NCBI RefSeq assembly: GCF_022749195.1
Contig: NZ_CP094226.1
Span: forward strand, 1,142,001 to 1,206,000
Origin: Streptococcus oralis
GTDB lineage: Bacteria > Bacillota > Bacilli > Lactobacillales > Streptococcaceae
Reading direction: 5' to 3'
Length of the DNA stretch: 64,000 nt
This document shows, one piece after another, positions 50,852 to 60,377 of the stretch. Position 1 is the stretch's first letter; every line of letters begins with the position of its first letter. A model generated the notes under the pieces. The model was not told the DNA's origin, ran no database searches, and worked only from the letters and a program-made list of their open reading frames with translations. The translations under genes were made by a program, and so were the position numbers.

Positions 50852-51253
50852 ATGAGAATAAAAGACTACGCTGATAGCCTGGGAGTTAGTAGTCAATCCA
50901 TCTATAAACGGATACGATCTCCAAAATATAAAGAGAGGTTGAAAGGTCATTTATACCTAGACAACCAAAAGGTTGAAAACCTTGATTTAATAGGCATTAG
51001 AATACTTGAAGATTATCATTTTGAAAATGATTTGATTAAACTTGAGAAAGAATTAGAGGAGGCTAAAGAACAAGGCAAACAACTAGAACAAGATTTGCAA
51101 CTATTGAAAGGCTATAGGAAGAGTGATCAACAAAACTTAAAAGCTTGGGCAGATTATGCTGAACGATTAGAACAGCATCGATTTTACTTAATGCTTGCAC
51201 TCACTACTGTATCTATAGCTTTCCTTGTAGCTTTAGCCTTTGCCGTCTTCTGA
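50852..51253 (+). CDS. Membrane-tethered HTH protein
   Basis: 133 aa. An N-terminal helix-turn-helix (IKDYADSLGVSSQSIYKRI), a coiled coil (about residues 63-85) and a C-terminal transmembrane helix (about 112-132). This is unusual: it would tether DNA to the membrane. It may aid partition or replication of the circle. A near-match to plasmid DUF536-like proteins is possible. Confidence 0.65.
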   Translation: MRIKDYADSLGVSSQSIYKRIRSPKYKERLKGHLYLDNQKVENLDLIGIRILEDYHFENDLIKLEKELEEAKEQGKQLEQDLQLLKGYRKSDQQNLKAWADYAERLEQHRFYLMLALTTVSIAFLVALAFAVF

Positions 51254-51430
51254 CGGCATTTGTCGGACAATGCGAAGCGTCCGACCCTGAGGCACCGACA
51301 GGGTGCCCTACTCGCTTCGGCGAGTATAGTCGAAACTCCTCTTGTGGCTCGAGAGGTGGTTCGATGTCGCTCCTGTATTTGGAGCGATGTGCCGTCTGCA
51401 AGACCCTTCGGAGAACGCACATTTACGGAG

Positions 51431-51454
51431 TAAAGTGTAGTGCGTTACACTTTA
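51431..51454 (+). other. MobV oriT (pMV158-like)
   Basis: Inverted arms TAAAGTGTA and TACACTTTA around GTGCGT, followed by CATGG. The pMV158 oriT has the same TAAAGT.TAGTGTG/TTA.ACTTTACATGG form; the nick would fall between 51444 and 51445. It lies in a 317-bp G/C-rich gap (51254-51570) without an ORF but with several hairpins. Confidence 0.75.
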
Positions 51455-51570
51455 CATGGAAGTCGTGCCGATCCTTCAGGAAAAAATCTACCCTATTGGT
51501 CACTTAGTCCTGGTGGCAATCTTCCGCCACCAGCTCGGCGACCCTTTGAGCCGAGAAAGGAGAACAAACT

Positions 51571-52770
51571 ATGAGTTATGCAGTAGCTAGAATGCAAAAA
51601 ATGAAATCTGGAAATCTTGGTGGTGCATATCGTCACAATGAACGAATTTTTGAAAATCACTCGAACAAGGATATTGACCCAGAAAAAACTCACCTAAACT
51701 ATGAATTAACCGACCGTGACCGCTCTATCCCATACGATAGACAGATTAAACAATACATCAACGATAATAAAATATCCAAACGTGCTCTACGTAAAGATGC
51801 CGTTTTGTGTAACGAATGGATTATTACATCAGACAAGGCATTTTTTGAGAATATGAGTTCGGATCAGATTAAGAATTTTTTTGAAACAGCAAAAAATTTC
51901 TTTGCTGAAAGATACGGTAATAGTAATATCGCTTATGCTATGGTACATCTTGACGAGAGTACGCCACATATGCACTTAGGACTTGTACCTATGCAAAATG
52001 GCAAGTTAAGCTCTAAGTCATTATTTGGCAGTCGTGACCAACTGAAAGAGATTCAAGAGGCATTTCCTAAATACCTGAATGAACATGGCTATAATTTGCA
52101 ACGTGGTGAGTCTGATAGCAAGAAGAAACACCTCGAAACAGCAGAATTTAAAGAAAAGCAACGCTTACTAGATGATACTGATAAAAAGATAGTTGATAAA
52201 ACCGAAAAACTAAAACAACTAGAAAAAGAGAAAGATGCTTTACTAGATGATATAGCTGTTTTGGAGGCTATTCAACCACTACAGATTGAAGAAATGGAAA
52301 AAGACAAATTAGTCAGACGTACATTTGACGGTAAACTAAAAATGGATAAAGCAACCTATGACAGACTCTTTCATACAGCCTCCAAAAATGTCCTAGATAA
52401 TAATAGGCTAAGGCACGAAAACAGCAAACTTGAACAGCAATTACAGCAATCACTTTCTAAACAGAATAACTTAGCTAAAGAACTGATGAAGAGTGATCAT
52501 ATATTATCTGAAAATCGTACGCTAAAATCAGAAGTCGATAAACTAGAACACGCAAATAAAAAACTCAATGAAAGTATAAAACGATTAGGTGAGCAATTAA
52601 ATGCCGTAAATAAAAAACTTGCGCTTTGGCGAAAAACAGCAAGAAATTACATGCATCCTAAAGAATTCAGTAGAATGTTACATGTCATAAATCAAATACG
52701 CCCACCAAGAATAGCCATTATGTCAGTCGCTCGAAGTGTTAAAAATATGATTGAAAAAAATATATTTTAA
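51571..52770 (+). CDS. mobV: MobV-family relaxase (Mob/Pre)
   Basis: 399 aa. The N-terminal AVARMQKMKSGNLGGAYRHNER is the MobV motif I, and HLDESTPHMHLG is the metal-binding HUH motif. The C-terminal half is a long coiled coil (residues ~205-345). It nicks oriT and leads the strand. Preceded directly by its oriT. Confidence 0.96.
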   Translation: MSYAVARMQKMKSGNLGGAYRHNERIFENHSNKDIDPEKTHLNYELTDRDRSIPYDRQIKQYINDNKISKRALRKDAVLCNEWIITSDKAFFENMSSDQIKNFFETAKNFFAERYGNSNIAYAMVHLDESTPHMHLGLVPMQNGKLSSKSLFGSRDQLKEIQEAFPKYLNEHGYNLQRGESDSKKKHLETAEFKEKQRLLDDTDKKIVDKTEKLKQLEKEKDALLDDIAVLEAIQPLQIEEMEKDKLVRRTFDGKLKMDKATYDRLFHTASKNVLDNNRLRHENSKLEQQLQQSLSKQNNLAKELMKSDHILSENRTLKSEVDKLEHANKKLNESIKRLGEQLNAVNKKLALWRKTARNYMHPKEFSRMLHVINQIRPPRIAIMSVARSVKNMIEKNIF

Positions 52771-52934
52771 GCACTTTATGCCGTGAAAGTCTCTTGATAA
52801 CAAGCTAGTCGACTTTAGACTAAAGTCAGTCGAGTCGTCAGGCTGAAAAGCTGACGACCGATTGCCAAAGGCAAAAAAAGACTAGGTTACTTGTTGTCAA
52901 GAGAACCATGGAATAAATGAACAAGGAGAAAAAG
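52771..52934. other. Hairpin-rich gap, possible single-strand origin
   Basis: GACTTTAG/CTAAAGTC, GTCAG/CTGAC and TTGCC/GGCAA hairpins in a row after mobV. This could be a lagging-strand origin or a transcription stop; no motif decides it. Confidence 0.4.
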
Positions 52935-53393
52935 ATGAACAATATTAACAAACCTTTAGTACACAAAATTAAACAACTCGGTACATTTTCCGGAAAAATA
53001 TTACTGGGTTTCCTACAGTCAGTTTTTAAAGAAATCACTGGGAACTATATACCATCAGCCTATCCACTCAGCATTATTGAGCCTTATTTTACTTCAGATG
53101 AACAGGGAGAATCGTTTTGGTCAAATGCCCTGGCTATCAATGTTTTAGAAATTCGCCTCAAGGATAACTATAACATCCATCTAATACAAAAATCACCTTA
53201 TATTCTTCTTGTTATTGAGGATATTGATAGCTTTAAAACTGGAGTTATTAAACTCTTTAATGACTTACTTGACCCTGAAAAAAAGTACCTGATTTATCGT
53301 GATTTTATCAAAACATATCGCAATATGACTCCGGTTGAAAAAATCGATTTTTTCAAAAAGAAGACCGTCGAGGGAATCGCAGCTAAAAAATAA
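52935..53393 (+). CDS. Element-borne hypothetical protein
   Basis: 152 aa; mixed alpha/beta with basic N-terminus. No family recognised. The ATG at 52935 (AAGGAG, six bases) is preferred over one six codons upstream. Follows mobV, so may aid mobilisation or be accessory. Confidence 0.6.
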   Translation: MNNINKPLVHKIKQLGTFSGKILLGFLQSVFKEITGNYIPSAYPLSIIEPYFTSDEQGESFWSNALAINVLEIRLKDNYNIHLIQKSPYILLVIEDIDSFKTGVIKLFNDLLDPEKKYLIYRDFIKTYRNMTPVEKIDFFKKKTVEGIAAKK

Positions 53394-53427
53394 GCTGTGG
53401 TAGACTATTTAGTGAGGAGGTAACGCT

Positions 53428-53532
53428 ATGAGAAAAACACTGTTTGGTTGGATGCTTGCATTTTCTGCATTACGCTTTCTTGATCGCTCAGTACGTCAGT
53501 CAACTAAAGCGCTACGGCGATTTTTAAGATAA
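53428..53532 (+). CDS. 34-aa basic amphipathic peptide ORF
   Basis: ATG at 53428 behind a perfect AGGAGG, stop at 53532. The product has an aromatic/hydrophobic N-terminal half (MRKTLFGWMLAFSALRFL) and a basic C-terminal half with four Arg, ending FLR. It could be a membrane-active or regulatory peptide. Short length makes it uncertain, but the ribosome site is as strong as that of any gene here. Confidence 0.5.
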   Translation: MRKTLFGWMLAFSALRFLDRSVRQSTKALRRFLR

Positions 53533-53558
53533 ATTATATAAGTTAATAAAAATTATTA

Positions 53559-53587
53559 TTGACATTCTCTCTTATTTATCCTAAACT
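53559..53587 (+). promoter_or_regulatory. Promoter of the structured RNA
   Basis: TTGACA (53559-53564), 17-bp spacer, TAAACT (53582-53587); predicted start near 53595. Confidence 0.7.
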
Positions 53588-53594
53588 ATAACTA

Positions 53595-53749
53595 AGGATA
53601 GGATGTTTGTCGGGTGACTGGTAACAGTTTGCTCAAAGGTACTTGTTTCAAGTACAGGTGAGGTACTGCCTTCAGCTTTAGGCTGTAAAGAACCCGTGCC
53701 ACCACTGGTCCTATTTATTTCACTCTTGGATTATATTCAAGAGTTTTTT
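53595..53749 (+). ncRNA. Candidate structured RNA (~155 nt) near attR
   Basis: Own promoter and terminator, no ORF. Nested pairing is visible: outer ATAGGA (53598-53603) with TCCTAT (53709-53714); inner CGGGT (53611-53615) with ACCCG (53692-53696); hairpin CTGGTAACAG (53618-53627); perfect GTACTTG/CAAGTAC (53639-53655); CAGC/GCTG at 53672-53684. I do not recognise the family. Confidence 0.6.
53722..53749 (+). terminator. Terminator of the structured RNA
   Basis: Perfect ACTCTTG / CAAGAGT stem followed by TTTTT. Confidence 0.85.
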
Positions 53750-53826
53750 CTTGCCAAAAAAAAATCTCAAACACCTGAGACATCTTTCTTTATTTTATAA
53801 GCTCCGAAACCTTAATTTTTGGTACC

Positions 53827-53844
53827 TTTTTGGTACCGTCTTGG
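53827..53844 (+). repeat. Integrase arm-site candidate (right copy)
   Basis: TTTTTGGTACCGTCTTGG, identical to 46427-46444. Confidence 0.6.
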
Positions 53845-53940
53845 TTTAACAATACGGTATATATATAATATTTTACAGCTATATCCCTTTTAGAAACGTT
53901 GATTTAATAAGGATTTAAACACTATAGAGTATATCTTTGT

Positions 53941-53960
53941 AAAATACGGTCTCAAATAAT
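53941..53960 (+). other. attR core
   Basis: Same 20-bp core as attL. The native rpmE2 terminator (AAAAGAACAGT/ACTGTTCTTTT) follows at 53967-53995. Confidence 0.92.
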
Positions 53961-53966
53961 AATAAA

Positions 53967-53995
53967 AAAGAACAGTTGCCACTGTTCTTTTTTTT
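53967..53995 (+). terminator. Displaced native rpmE2 terminator
   Basis: AAAAGAACAGT / ACTGTTCTTTT with a TGCC loop and a T-run, just outside attR. Confidence 0.85.
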
Positions 53996-54076
53996 GTACT
54001 TCTTTTTATGAACCAATCACTACTACTTTCTATTTGTCAACCTTCACGCTGACACTATAATTGATGTCAAACGAGA

Positions 54077-55410
54077 TTAAAAAATATCGAAAAGAAGCTT
54101 GATATTGAGAATGGTCAAGATGATTGAAACTGCGTAACCTAGGATTGTGTTCCACTTGGCATTGGTAAATTCTCCCATCAATGACTTCTTAGAGGTCAGA
54201 TAAATTAAGGGAAAGATTGAAAACGGAAGAGCGATTGACAAAAAGACCTGTGAATAGACCAATAACTGATCCAAGGTTTTTTCTTGATGTCCAAACAAAA
54301 CGGCGACTATAATCACAGGGAGCAAGGCAAAAATACGGGTACCGATACGGATAATCCACTGAGGCAATTTCAGATGCAAGAAACCTTCCATGACAATCTG
54401 TCCTGTTAAAGTACCTTAATGGTCGAATTTTGACCACTTGCTAAAAGGGCTAGGGCAAATAAAGTTGACAGAGTTGAGCTAGCTATTGCTCCTGCTATTG
54501 TCGAATTCTGTAAAGCATTGTACATTTGGGAGAATGCTGAAATTTCAGATGCATGACCAAAAAAGAGAGATGCTCCTAAAATAAGAAGCAAGGAATTGAC
54601 AATAAAGGCTAGGGACAACTGAAGATTTGAATCCCAGGTCATAAAACGAACGGCTTTTCGAACATCCTTCTTATCTTTGTGATTGATTTTCCTTGTCTGG
54701 GATAGAGAGGAATGAAGATAGAGATTATGGGGCATGACTGTCGCTCCCACAATTCCTAGAGCCAGGGTCAATTGGCTTTCATGACCAGGCAATGGTGTTT
54801 CAAATAATGTAGGAGTCGGTAAATAACCACCAAAGATACCCTGAATACTTGGATTGGATAAGGCCACCAGATAGGTAAAGATGGCTAATATGGTTAAAAT
54901 AAGGGTCGTCACAATGGCTTCAATTTTTTTGAAGCCAAATTTCATCAACAACAACAAAAGAAATACATCTAAAACGGTTAAGAGGATAGCGACCATAATC
55001 GGTATTTTAAATAAAAGATTTAAGGCAATCGCTGAGCCTAAAACCTCGGCTAAGTCTGTCGCCATTAAAGCTAACTCTAAAATCACCCAAAGACTATAGC
55101 GAAGCCATTTGGGAGCATGATGTGCAGTTGCCTGTGCTAGATCCATCTTAGTTACGATACCGAGCTTTCCAGCCATCTGTTGTAGTTGCATGGCAATGAT
55201 GGATGAAATCAAAATAACAAATAAGAGACTATATTTGTAAGAAGCGCCACCAACTACACTTGTAATCCAGTTCCCAGGATCCATATAACCAACTGCTACA
55301 AGAGCTCCAGGTCCTAAAAAAGCTTTTAGATTTTGCCAAAAATGATTGTTATTCGGAGTTTCAATAGATTGATTGATCTCAGAAAGAGAGACTTTTTTGT
55401 AAGAAGACAT
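54077..55410 (-). pseudogene. mntH: Nramp Mn2+/Fe2+ transporter MntH, frameshifted
   Basis: The N-terminal part (54406-55410, 334 aa) has the Nramp metal-site motif DPGNW and [11 protein letters not shown]; the C-terminal part (54077-54415) continues in another frame. At 54416-54418 one base is missing: ...GQNSTI should read on as [13 protein letters not shown], and the next frame does give [12 protein letters not shown]. All other parts of the protein are intact, so the loss is recent or a sequencing error. The ATG at 55410 has no Shine-Dalgarno; a TAAAAT lies five bases upstream, so leaderless initiation is possible. Confidence 0.9.
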
Positions 55411-55570
55411 CGGAATTTTACACTTTCTAATCTGTCTTTACTTTTTTTAATGGATTTTTTGAAAATATCATGAAAATAGTTTCCCATTTCCAATTCTCCC
55501 TTATTATATCACATTTTGGAATGATTCTTAAGGAAAGAATGATGGTTGAAATAAACAATATCAGTATTGT

Positions 55571-55600
55571 AAAAGCCAGCGTTTTCTAACGCTGGCTTTT
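55571..55600 (-). terminator. Terminator after carB
   Basis: Perfect 13-bp stem AAAAGCCAGCGTT / AACGCTGGCTTTT. Confidence 0.9.
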
Positions 55601-55623
55601 AAACTGTGAAAATTCTTTATCAA

Positions 55624-58600
55624 CTAGATCGCTTCTGTGACAAAACTACGGCTTTCTAGCACCTTGAGCATGGCATTAGCTGTATCTAGGGCTGTAAAGA
55701 GTGGCACACCGTGTTCAATGGCTGAACGACGGATTTGCTCACCATCTTCGTCAGCAGTTCGTTTGGTTCCGACAGTATTGATAATCGCTTGGATTTTCCC
55801 TTTTCGAACAAAGCTTGGGATATCCTGTTCATCATCACCAATCTTACCAACAGGTTGGGCTTGAAGTCCATGACTAGCAAAGAAGGCTGCTGTCCCTTCT
55901 GTCGCGAGAATACCGTAGCCGATATTTTGGAAACGACGAGCCAAGTCCAAGGCTTCTTCTTTGGCATCATCAGCGATGGTAAATACAACATTTCCAAAGG
56001 TTGGCAAGTGTAGGTAGGAAGCTTCAAAGGCCTTGTAGAGAGCTTTTTCCAAAGTAGTATCAGAACCCATAACTTCCCCTGTTGACTTCATTTCAGGCCC
56101 GAGCAAGCTGTCTACCTTAGCTAGTTTCGTAAAGGAGAAGACTGGAGCCTTGATATGAACGCGAGTGCTTTCTGGGTAAAGTCCATCCTGGTAACCAAGT
56201 TCTTTGAGACTTTGACCAAGAATGAGCTTGGTCGCTACCTGAGCCATAGGAATATTGGTTACCTTAGAAAGGAATGGAACCGTACGGCTGGCACGTGGAT
56301 TTACCTCAATAACATAGACTTTCTCATCCTTGATGACAAACTGGATGTTCATCATCCCAAGACAGTTAAGGCCGATGGCTAGTCGTTTGGTATAGTCTGC
56401 GATGGTCTCCTGAACCTTTTGCGAAAAGGTTTGTGGAGGATAAACGGCCATTGAGTCACCTGAGTGGACACCGGCACGTTCGATATGCTCCATGATACCA
56501 GGTATGAGAACATTTTCTCCATCTGAAATGGCATCAACTTCGCACTCTTGCCCAACGATGTATGAATCGACAAGGACTGGATGGTCTGGACTAGCCTTAA
56601 CAGCGGTACGCATGTAAGAACGAAGGTCTTCTTCGTTTTCTACGATTTCCATAGCACGTCCACCCAAGACATAAGATGGACGAACGAGAACTGGGAAACC
56701 AATCTTACGAGCAGCTAGCACTGCTTCTTCTTCATTGGTTGCTGTTTGTCCTGGTGGCTGTGGAATATCCAAGTCTTTAAGGGCTTGCTCGAAGAGGTCG
56801 CGGTCTTCGGCACGGTCCAAGTCAGCTACTTGGGTACCAAGGATGGTCACGCCTGCTTTTGCCAGAGGTTCCGCAAGGTTAATGGCTGTTTGACCACCAA
56901 ACTGAACAATAACACCTTTTGGTTGCTCCAAGTCAATGACATTCATGACATCTTCGAATGTCAATGGTTCAAAGTAGAGCTTGTCAGATACCGAGAAGTC
57001 TGTTGAAACGGTCTCTGGGTTTGAGTTCATGATGATGGCTTCGTAGCCAGCAGCCTGAATAGCCTTAACAGAGTGAACAGTTGCGTAGTCAAACTCAACT
57101 CCTTGCCCGATACGGATTGGACCTGAACCTAGGACAAGTACAGATTCCTTGTCAGACTTGATAGACTCGTTTTCCCAACCATAGGTTGAATAGAAATATG
57201 GTGTTTCAGAGTCGAATTCTGCCGCACAGGTATCGACCATCTTGTAAACTGGGACAATCTTGTTTTCCAAACGAAGTTGGCGAACTTGGTCAGCTGTCGT
57301 TTCCCAAAGCTCCGCAATCTTGCGGTCTGAGAAACCATTAAGTTTAGCAGTTTTCAAGACTTCTAGATCTTGTGGATGGGCACCCAATTCTTGCTCAATT
57401 TCAAAGATGTGCAAAAGTTTATCCAGATAGAAGATATCAATCTTAGTCAATTCAGCAATTTCTTCTGGAGTGTAACCACGGCGAATAGCCTCTGATACAT
57501 AGAAGAGACGGTCATCTTGGGCTTTCACAACCTTTTCAATCAAGGCATCATCCGAAACAGATGCTAGTTCAGGCATTTCATTGTGGTGAACCCCAATTTC
57601 AAGTGAACGACAAGCTTTAAGAAGTGACTCCTCGATGTTACGACCGATAGCCATGACTTCTCCAGTTGCCTTCATCTGAGTACCAAGACGACGCTCACCC
57701 TTTTCAAACTTGTCAAATGGGAAACGTGGAATCTTAGCAACGACGTAGTCAAGGGCTGGTTCAAACATGGCATAGGTTGAACCTGTAACTGGGTTGATGA
57801 CCTCATCCAGGGTTAAACCAACTGCAATCTTGGCAGCCAATTTGGCAATCGGATAACCAGTTGCCTTAGAAGCAAGCGCTGACGAACGCGATACACGAGG
57901 GTTTACTTCGATAACATAGTACTTGAAGCTATGTGGATCAAGGGCTAGCTGAACGTTACACCCACCTTCAATCTTGAGGGCACGAATAATGCTCAAGCTC
58001 GCGTCACGGAGCATTTGGTTTTCATAGTCTGACATGGTTTGCGCAGGAGCAAATACGATAGAATCCCCTGTATGAATCCCAACTGGGTCAAAGTTTTCCA
58101 TGTTACAAACAACGAGGGCATTGTCAGCTGAATCGCGCATCACTTCGTACTCAATTTCCTTGAAACCTGCGATTGAACGTTCAATCAAACATTGGGTAAC
58201 AGGTGACAGTTTCAACCCATTTTCAGCGATTTCACGCAATTCTTCCTCTTTGGCACACATACCACCACCAGTACCACCAAGGGTAAAGGCTGGACGAACG
58301 ATGACTGGGTATCCGATTGTTGCTGCAAAGGCCACTGCTTCTTCAACTGTGTTGACAATTTCAGATTCAGGGATTGGCTGCTCAAGCTCTTCCATCAATT
58401 GTTTAAAGAGGTCACGGTCCTCCGCTTGGTCGATGGCAGACAATTTAGTACCTAGAAGTTCGACACCAAGCTCATCTAGGATACCATTTTTAGACAATTC
58501 CATGGCCATATTGAGCCCTGTCTGACCTCCAAGAGTTGGAAGCAAAGCATCTGGACGTTCCTTACGGAGAATACGTGTCACAAACTCAAGTGTAATCGGT

Positions 58601-58800
58601 TCGATGTAGACCTTGTCTGCAATCTCCTTGTCCGTCATGATGGTGGCAGGATTTGAGTTCACCAAGACAACCTCATAACCTTCCTCTTTCAAAGACAAGC
58701 AGGCCTGGGTCCCAGCGTAGTCAAACTCAGCAGCCTGACCAATAATAATCGGACCAGAACCAATCACCATAATTTTTTGAATATCAGTACGTTTAGGCAT
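55624..58800 (-). CDS. carB: Carbamoyl-phosphate synthase large subunit
   Basis: 1058 aa, two tandem ATP-grasp halves plus a C-terminal MGS-like allosteric domain. [17 protein letters not shown] start, GGTGGGMCA and GGQTAINLA motifs are present. It makes carbamoyl phosphate from glutamine, bicarbonate and ATP with CarA. Unusually, no Shine-Dalgarno precedes the ATG (CTTAATATCTTATAAATG) and a repeat-rich 448-bp gap separates it from carA. Confidence 0.97.
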   Translation of the reverse strand: MPKRTDIQKIMVIGSGPIIIGQAAEFDYAGTQACLSLKEEGYEVVLVNSNPATIMTDKEIADKVYIEPITLEFVTRILRKERPDALLPTLGGQTGLNMAMELSKNGILDELGVELLGTKLSAIDQAEDRDLFKQLMEELEQPIPESEIVNTVEEAVAFAATIGYPVIVRPAFTLGGTGGGMCAKEEELREIAENGLKLSPVTQCLIERSIAGFKEIEYEVMRDSADNALVVCNMENFDPVGIHTGDSIVFAPAQTMSDYENQMLRDASLSIIRALKIEGGCNVQLALDPHSFKYYVIEVNPRVSRSSALASKATGYPIAKLAAKIAVGLTLDEVINPVTGSTYAMFEPALDYVVAKIPRFPFDKFEKGERRLGTQMKATGEVMAIGRNIEESLLKACRSLEIGVHHNEMPELASVSDDALIEKVVKAQDDRLFYVSEAIRRGYTPEEIAELTKIDIFYLDKLLHIFEIEQELGAHPQDLEVLKTAKLNGFSDRKIAELWETTADQVRQLRLENKIVPVYKMVDTCAAEFDSETPYFYSTYGWENESIKSDKESVLVLGSGPIRIGQGVEFDYATVHSVKAIQAAGYEAIIMNSNPETVSTDFSVSDKLYFEPLTFEDVMNVIDLEQPKGVIVQFGGQTAINLAEPLAKAGVTILGTQVADLDRAEDRDLFEQALKDLDIPQPPGQTATNEEEAVLAARKIGFPVLVRPSYVLGGRAMEIVENEEDLRSYMRTAVKASPDHPVLVDSYIVGQECEVDAISDGENVLIPGIMEHIERAGVHSGDSMAVYPPQTFSQKVQETIADYTKRLAIGLNCLGMMNIQFVIKDEKVYVIEVNPRASRTVPFLSKVTNIPMAQVATKLILGQSLKELGYQDGLYPESTRVHIKAPVFSFTKLAKVDSLLGPEMKSTGEVMGSDTTLEKALYKAFEASYLHLPTFGNVVFTIADDAKEEALDLARRFQNIGYGILATEGTAAFFASHGLQAQPVGKIGDDEQDIPSFVRKGKIQAIINTVGTKRTADEDGEQIRRSAIEHGVPLFTALDTANAMLKVLESRSFVTEAI

Positions 58801-59248
58801 TTATAAGATATTAAGGGCGTCAAGCGGACAAAGCTAAAATAGGAGTTATGACGAAGAACTGTCAGTTCTAGGAATAACTATCTTTTTAGCTTTGTCCGTA
58901 GCCCGTATTCAGTTCAGCAAATACGGACCACCCTTCTCCTTTCTATTCGTCGCCTCACAGAGCGACATTAAATAAATTCTCCGACGATTTTTTAGAGAAA
59001 CGATATTATTCGATAAAAAATCTAGTGCAGGGAGTTTTTAGTTCGCCTGATAGCGACTAAAAGAAACGACCTGCCTTTCTATTCGGCAACTCTCGGGTTG
59101 CCATTAAATAAGATACAAAGGACGAATAGAAAGCGATTGAATTTTAGGAAACCAAGGAAGGATTGACAATCCAAGTTGGTTTCTCTAAATTCCGAGCTTT
59201 CCGTCCGTGTTCAGTTACATAAATTCTCCGACGAGCTTTTACTCGTTC
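58801..59248 (-). repeat. Repeat-filled carA-carB gap
   Basis: Two copies of a module on the minus strand: TTATTTAATG, an 18-base hairpin, then GAATAGAAAGG (the hairpins are GGCAAC/GTTGCC and TCGC.../GGCGA). Each copy can be read as a tiny ORF with a shared NRK core. GTCGGAGAATTTAT occurs at two places. Two larger inverted repeats lie at 58824-58897 (GGACAAAGCTAAAA... arms) and 59147-59185 (GGAAACCAA arms). No gene is credible here. Confidence 0.6.
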
Positions 59249-60328
59249 TTAGTTTACTTGTTTAAAAGCTTCCATCATCTCGATAAACTCGTCAAATAGG
59301 TAGCTAGCGTCGTGTGGACCGGGAGCTGCGTCTGGGTGGAATTGTACAGAAAAACCTGGTTGGTATCTGTGGCGAACTCCTTCAACTGATTTGTCATTGA
59401 TTTCTTCGTGGGTGATAATCAAGTGCTCTGGTAAATCCTCACGGCTAACTGCATAACCATGGTTCTGGCTAGTAAAGTCTACACGTCCTGTTGCAATCTC
59501 ACGTACCGCGTGATTAAATCCTCGGTGACCAAATTTCATCTTGTATGTCTTAGCACCGTTTGCCATAGCAAAGAGTTGGTGTCCCATACAAATTCCGAAG
59601 ATTGGAATTTTTCCTTGCACACCACGAATCATCTCCAGTGCTTCTGGAACGTCTTCTGGGTTACCTGGTCCATTTGACAACATAACTCCGTCAGGATTAA
59701 GGTGGAGAATCTCTTCTGCTGTTGTTGAATAAGGAACAACCGTAACGTTACAGTTACGCTTAGAAAGTTCACGTAAGATTGAGTGCTTGAGACCAAAGTC
59801 TACTAAGACCACACTCAAACCAACTCCAGGAGCTGGATAGGAAGTTTTAGTAGAAACCTGCTTGATATTATCTGTAGGCAAGACTGTTGCTTGGAGCTGG
59901 TCCGTCACATGGTCCATACTGTCTCCAACATGGGTCAAAGTTGCACGCATAGTACCATGCTTACGGATAATCTTAGTAAGGGCACGCGTATCAATCCCTG
60001 AGATACCTGGAATTTTCTTAGCTTTCAAAAATTCATCCAAGGTCATTTGATTCCGCCAGTTGCTAGCTCTACGTGCCTCTTCGAAAACGACAACTCCCTT
60101 ACAAGTTGGAATGATGGATTCATAATCATCACGATTTATTCCATAATTTCCCACCAAAGGATAAGTGAAAGTCAAGATTTGTCCATTATAAGACTGGTCT
60201 GTAATGGATTCTTGGTAGCCGGTCATCCCTGTGTTAAAGACGATCTCACCTGTTACATCAATGTCTGCTCCGAAGGCCTTTCCTTCAAAAACTGTGCCAT
60301 CTTCTAATACTAGAAGTCTTTTTGTCAT
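59249..60328 (-). CDS. carA: Carbamoyl-phosphate synthase small subunit
   Basis: 359 aa glutamine amidotransferase. The nucleophile Cys lies in [20 protein letters not shown] and SQNHGYAV follow. It supplies ammonia to CarB. GAGAGG precedes the start. Confidence 0.97.
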   Translation of the reverse strand: MTKRLLVLEDGTVFEGKAFGADIDVTGEIVFNTGMTGYQESITDQSYNGQILTFTYPLVGNYGINRDDYESIIPTCKGVVVFEEARRASNWRNQMTLDEFLKAKKIPGISGIDTRALTKIIRKHGTMRATLTHVGDSMDHVTDQLQATVLPTDNIKQVSTKTSYPAPGVGLSVVLVDFGLKHSILRELSKRNCNVTVVPYSTTAEEILHLNPDGVMLSNGPGNPEDVPEALEMIRGVQGKIPIFGICMGHQLFAMANGAKTYKMKFGHRGFNHAVREIATGRVDFTSQNHGYAVSREDLPEHLIITHEEINDKSVEGVRHRYQPGFSVQFHPDAAPGPHDASYLFDEFIEMMEAFKQVN

Positions 60329-60377
60329 ATTTTCACCTCTCGTGGACGCTCACTGGCGTCTTTTAACGTCTTGTGTT

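Larger units (their letters stand above)
46326..53960. mobile_element. 7.6-kb integrative mobilizable element in rpmE2
   Basis: Bounded by a perfect 20-bp direct repeat (46326-46345 and 53941-53960). It carries integrase, repressor, excisionase-like gene, replication/mobilisation genes, two oriT candidates and a relaxase, but no type IV secretion genes: an IME. The displaced native rpmE2 terminator lies just right of attR (53967-53995), and the element supplies a replacement at 46376-46412. Confidence 0.95.

Noticed and set aside
59041..59110. Tiny ORFs of 15-20 codons in the carA-carB gap
   Set aside because: They coincide with repeat hairpins and lack ribosome sites; listed as repeats instead.
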